Positions 62,117-64,000 of a stretch of DNA of 64,000 nt are shown piece by piece. Made by a program: the position numbers and the translations under genes. Below the pieces are notes generated by a model that saw only the letters and a list, made by a program, of their open reading frames with translations, did no database searches and had not been told where the DNA came from. Position 1 is the first letter of the stretch, and each line of letters begins with the position of its first letter. The DNA is from Streptomyces sp. MP131-18. Lineage in GTDB: Bacteria > Actinomycetota > Actinomycetes > Streptomycetales > Streptomycetaceae. The stretch covers positions 1,042,717 through 1,106,716 of the forward strand of contig NZ_LZNS01000001.1 in the NCBI RefSeq assembly GCF_001984575.1, read 5' to 3'.

Positions 62117-62340
62117 TCTCCTCATTCCCGTGGGCTTCCAGGAATCACGCACGACCGGGTAGGGACGCATTCCGTTCCGCCGGCGCACGGCCGACCGGGC
62201 CGCGCGCCGGCGGAACTCGCGGAGACGCACATTCCCGGAAACCGAACTTTCCGGGCCTGACCGGCTCGTTGCCGTTGGACGTCGAGTGGGGCCGATATCG
62301 GCGGCGGCCCCGCGGTGCCCGGAATCGCTCCCCCGGGCCG

Positions 62341-62739
62341 TCAGACGGTCTGCACGGTCTGGTAGGCGGACAGCAGCCGGTGCGCCGTGGCGGCGGGCCC
62401 GTCCACGACCACCGCCGCGTCCCGGGTGAATCCCTGCACGGACTCGCGCCCGAGGTCGATCGCGAAGTCGTCGACCGTTCCGACCACCACGTCGGCCCGG
62501 TAGGCCGCGGCCCGCGCGTCCGCGGAGTCCTTCGCGGACAGCCGCCGGACGACGGTCCCCTCCGGCTCCCCCAGCATCGCCAGTTGCTCGGCGTGCACCC
62601 GGGCGCTCCCCTCCCCGTGGGTGATCAGGTGCAGGTGCGGGTGCTCCAGGCGCAGGAGCTTGAGGGCCATCCACCGCATGACGATCCGATTGTGCTCTTC
62701 ACGCTGTGTTCTGCTCCGGAACATCCCGCTCGCCACCAC
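62341..62739 (-). CDS. Short protein with possible SecA-like fragment, unknown function
   Basis: 132 residues from a GTG at 62739; GTG 62736 and ATG 62724 are alternatives, and none has a good Shine-Dalgarno. Third-position GC is high, supporting coding. The middle, LHLITHGEGSARVHAEQLAMLG followed by ARAAAYRADVVVGTVDDFAIDLGRESV, runs parallel to the SecA nucleotide-binding-domain segments around 'TVNDYLARRDAEWMG' and '[21 protein letters not shown]', but the Walker motifs are missing. It could be a remnant or adaptor. It lies 72 bp downstream of the ABC exporter gene on the same strand, so probably the same transcript. Confidence 0.5.
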   Translation of the reverse strand: MVASGMFRSRTQREEHNRIVMRWMALKLLRLEHPHLHLITHGEGSARVHAEQLAMLGEPEGTVVRRLSAKDSADARAAAYRADVVVGTVDDFAIDLGRESVQGFTRDAAVVVDGPAATAHRLLSAYQTVQTV

Positions 62740-62811
62740 CGTCCACTGGGCCGGACCGGCACGGTAACGGCCCCGGCCGCGAGGGGTCCCGGCCGCCGCG
62801 GCGAGTGCGGC

Positions 62812-64000
62812 TCAGGGCCCCGTGACGGGGTGCCCCAGCCGGTCCAGCCGGTCAAGACCGTCCAGACCACCGAACTGCGCGGCCTGGATGCCGTACAGCT
62901 CCCGGAAGCGCCCGCCGGGGCGCGCCAGCAGCTCCTGCGGACTGCCGGACTCGACGAGCCTGCCGCGGTGCAGGACGTGCACGAGGTCGGCGTGCCGCAC
63001 CGAGGCCATGCGGTGGGTGATCAGGATGACGGTCTGCCCGGCGTCGGCCAGGTCGCGGATCTGGTCGAACACCCGCTGCTCCTCCTTGGCATCGAGGGCG
63101 GCCGTCGGCTCGTCGACGATCAGGACGGGCGCGTCGCGGTAGTGGGCACGGGCGATGCCGAGCCGCTGCCACTGGCCGCCGCTGAGCTGGTGGCCGCCCT
63201 GGTAGCCGCGCGCCAGGAGGGTGTCCCAGCCGCTGGGCAGCGAGTCGACGACCGTGTCCGCGCCGGCGTTGCGGGCCGCGTCCGCGAGCCGGTCCTCCTC
63301 GATGGGGGCGGAGGGCGCGCCGATCGCGATGTTGACGCGCGCGGTGAACCGCCAGCGGTTGAAGTCCTGCGCGACCATCGCGATCCGCGCGAACACCTGG
63401 TGCCGGTCCGCCAGCGTGGTCGGCACACCGCCCCAGCAGACGCGGCCGGACTCCGGGAGGTAGAGCCCGGCGAGCAGCTTGACCAGGGTGCTCTTGCCCG
63501 ACCCGTTCTCGCCGACCAGGGCGGTGATGCGGCCGGCGGGAACGGTGAGGGTGACGTCGGTGAGTGCGGGCTCTCCTTCGGTGCCCGGGTAGCGGAACGT
63601 CACGTTCTCGAAGGTGATCCGGCCGGGGCGCAGCGGGACGGGGGCGCCGCCGGTGGGGATGGCCCAGTCGGCGGCCCGCGCGCAGAGCAGGTCCAGATCG
63701 GCGACGAACAGGCTCTCGTCGTAGAGGTTGTTGATGGAGCGGACCATTCCGCCGAGGCTGGCGGACCCGGTGCGGATGGCGAGGACGGCGGTCCCGGCCA
63801 CGGACATGGCCATCACCCCCGTCCACACCAGGGAGCCGAGCGCCAGGTACGTGGCGGCACCGGCCAGGCCCGTCCAGACCGAGGCCCAGAGACCGGTGCG
63901 GGCGTCGAGCCGGGCCAGCCGCGTCTGCTCGGCCTCTGAGCTGGCCGACATGTTGCGGAAGTGCTTCAGCAGGAACGGGCCGACCTGGTGGACCCGGATC
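62812..64000 (-). CDS. ABC exporter, fused membrane and ATPase domains (partial, N-terminus outside)
   Basis: The frame is open to the window edge, so the start is missing; about 395 residues remain. The visible part of the membrane domain ends near GSASLGGMVRSINNLYDESLFVADLDLL. The ATPase domain has VTFRYPG, Walker A LVGENGSGKSTLVKLL, Q-loop MVAQDFNRW, signature QLSGGQWQRLGIARA, Walker B VLIVDEPTAALDA and switch His ITHRMASV. It resembles homodimeric peptide or lipid exporters of the type found in lanthipeptide and other natural-product loci. The C-terminus carries an L-D-R/G repeat encoded by 9-nt units (62839-62874). Confidence 0.88.
   Translation of the reverse strand, partial: IRVHQVGPFLLKHFRNMSASSEAEQTRLARLDARTGLWASVWTGLAGAATYLALGSLVWTGVMAMSVAGTAVLAIRTGSASLGGMVRSINNLYDESLFVADLDLLCARAADWAIPTGGAPVPLRPGRITFENVTFRYPGTEGEPALTDVTLTVPAGRITALVGENGSGKSTLVKLLAGLYLPESGRVCWGGVPTTLADRHQVFARIAMVAQDFNRWRFTARVNIAIGAPSAPIEEDRLADAARNAGADTVVDSLPSGWDTLLARGYQGGHQLSGGQWQRLGIARAHYRDAPVLIVDEPTAALDAKEEQRVFDQIRDLADAGQTVILITHRMASVRHADLVHVLHRGRLVESGSPQELLARPGGRFRELYGIQAAQFGGLDGLDRLDRLGHPVTGP
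62839..62874. repeat. Four imperfect 9-nt tandem repeats at the ABC gene 3' end
   Basis: Units CCGGTCCAG, CCGGTCAAG, ACCGTCCAG and ACCACCGAA. In frame on the minus strand they code for the LDG-LDR-LDR tail of the ABC protein. Confidence 0.7.

Noticed and set aside
61892..62260. 122-codon plus-strand frame after the collagen-like gene
   Set aside because: Arg/Pro-rich with no codon bias, and it runs through the perfect hairpin at 62085-62116.

Overview
The window is chromosomal DNA from a high-GC actinomycete, almost certainly a Streptomyces. GC is about 73% with strong third-position GC bias. TTA codons are nearly absent. GTG starts and ATGA/GTGA stop-start overlaps are common. Family content is typical of the genus: Scr1-type HTH with DUF397, several TetR/LysR/LacI regulators, two SigB/SigF/SigG-type sigma factors, F420-dependent LLM oxidoreductase, GH10 xylanase with CBM2. 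I see no rRNA, tRNA, CRISPR array, IS element or phage gene.

Left flank (1-11.1 kb): the 3' end of methylmalonyl-CoA mutase with its GTPase chaperone MeaB; a histidine phosphatase; an azoreductase divergent from a TetR gene; a small secreted protein with three TTA codons in its first nine codons; a LysR/SDR divergent pair around a LysR box; a TetR/TIM-barrel divergent pair around a perfect 28-bp palindrome; and a WhiJ-like DUF397/HTH unit followed by a chain of three small overlapping ORFs.

Stress and redox block (11.1-29.3 kb): GH31 glycosidase, DUF2795 protein, three SDR/epimerase-type enzymes, MFS exporter, FDH-like zinc dehydrogenase, orphan cytochrome oxidase subunit I, a four-gene DUF2267/epimerase/FAD oxidoreductase/SRPBCC operon, a SigB-family sigma factor, a pyruvate-oxidase-like TPP enzyme and an LLM oxidoreductase. 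The block resumes at 42.9-54 kb with an HPII-type catalase, CBS protein, type II NADH dehydrogenase, GAF-ANTAR and PAS proteins, a second SigB-family sigma factor with a DUF6328 membrane protein, an SLC13 permease and a degenerate aldehyde dehydrogenase. Nine promoter-like sites of the form GNNT-N14-16-GGGTAC (or one mismatch) stand in front of genes in both halves, so I read this as a locally concentrated general-stress regulon.

Glycan block (29.4-42.9 kb): ten same-strand, mostly overlapping genes encode UDP-xylose synthase, a NodU-type carbamoyltransferase, the ADP-heptose pathway enzymes GmhA, HldE and GmhB, two GT9 heptosyltransferase-like enzymes and three other glycosyltransferases. 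Two GT2 genes on the opposite strand and a polysaccharide pyruvyltransferase follow. Together they should build a heptose-containing, possibly carbamoylated and pyruvylated glycan. The operon is led by one of the stress-type promoters.

Right flank (54.9-64 kb): a LacI regulator and a sugar isomerase/Gfo-Idh operon share an operator sequence; then a secreted xylanase, a nucleoside deaminase, a cytoplasm-style collagen-like protein with 58 uninterrupted G-X-Y triplets, a short protein with possible SecA resemblance, and an ABC exporter running off the window. Imperfect 9-nt tandem repeats recur at gene ends across the window.
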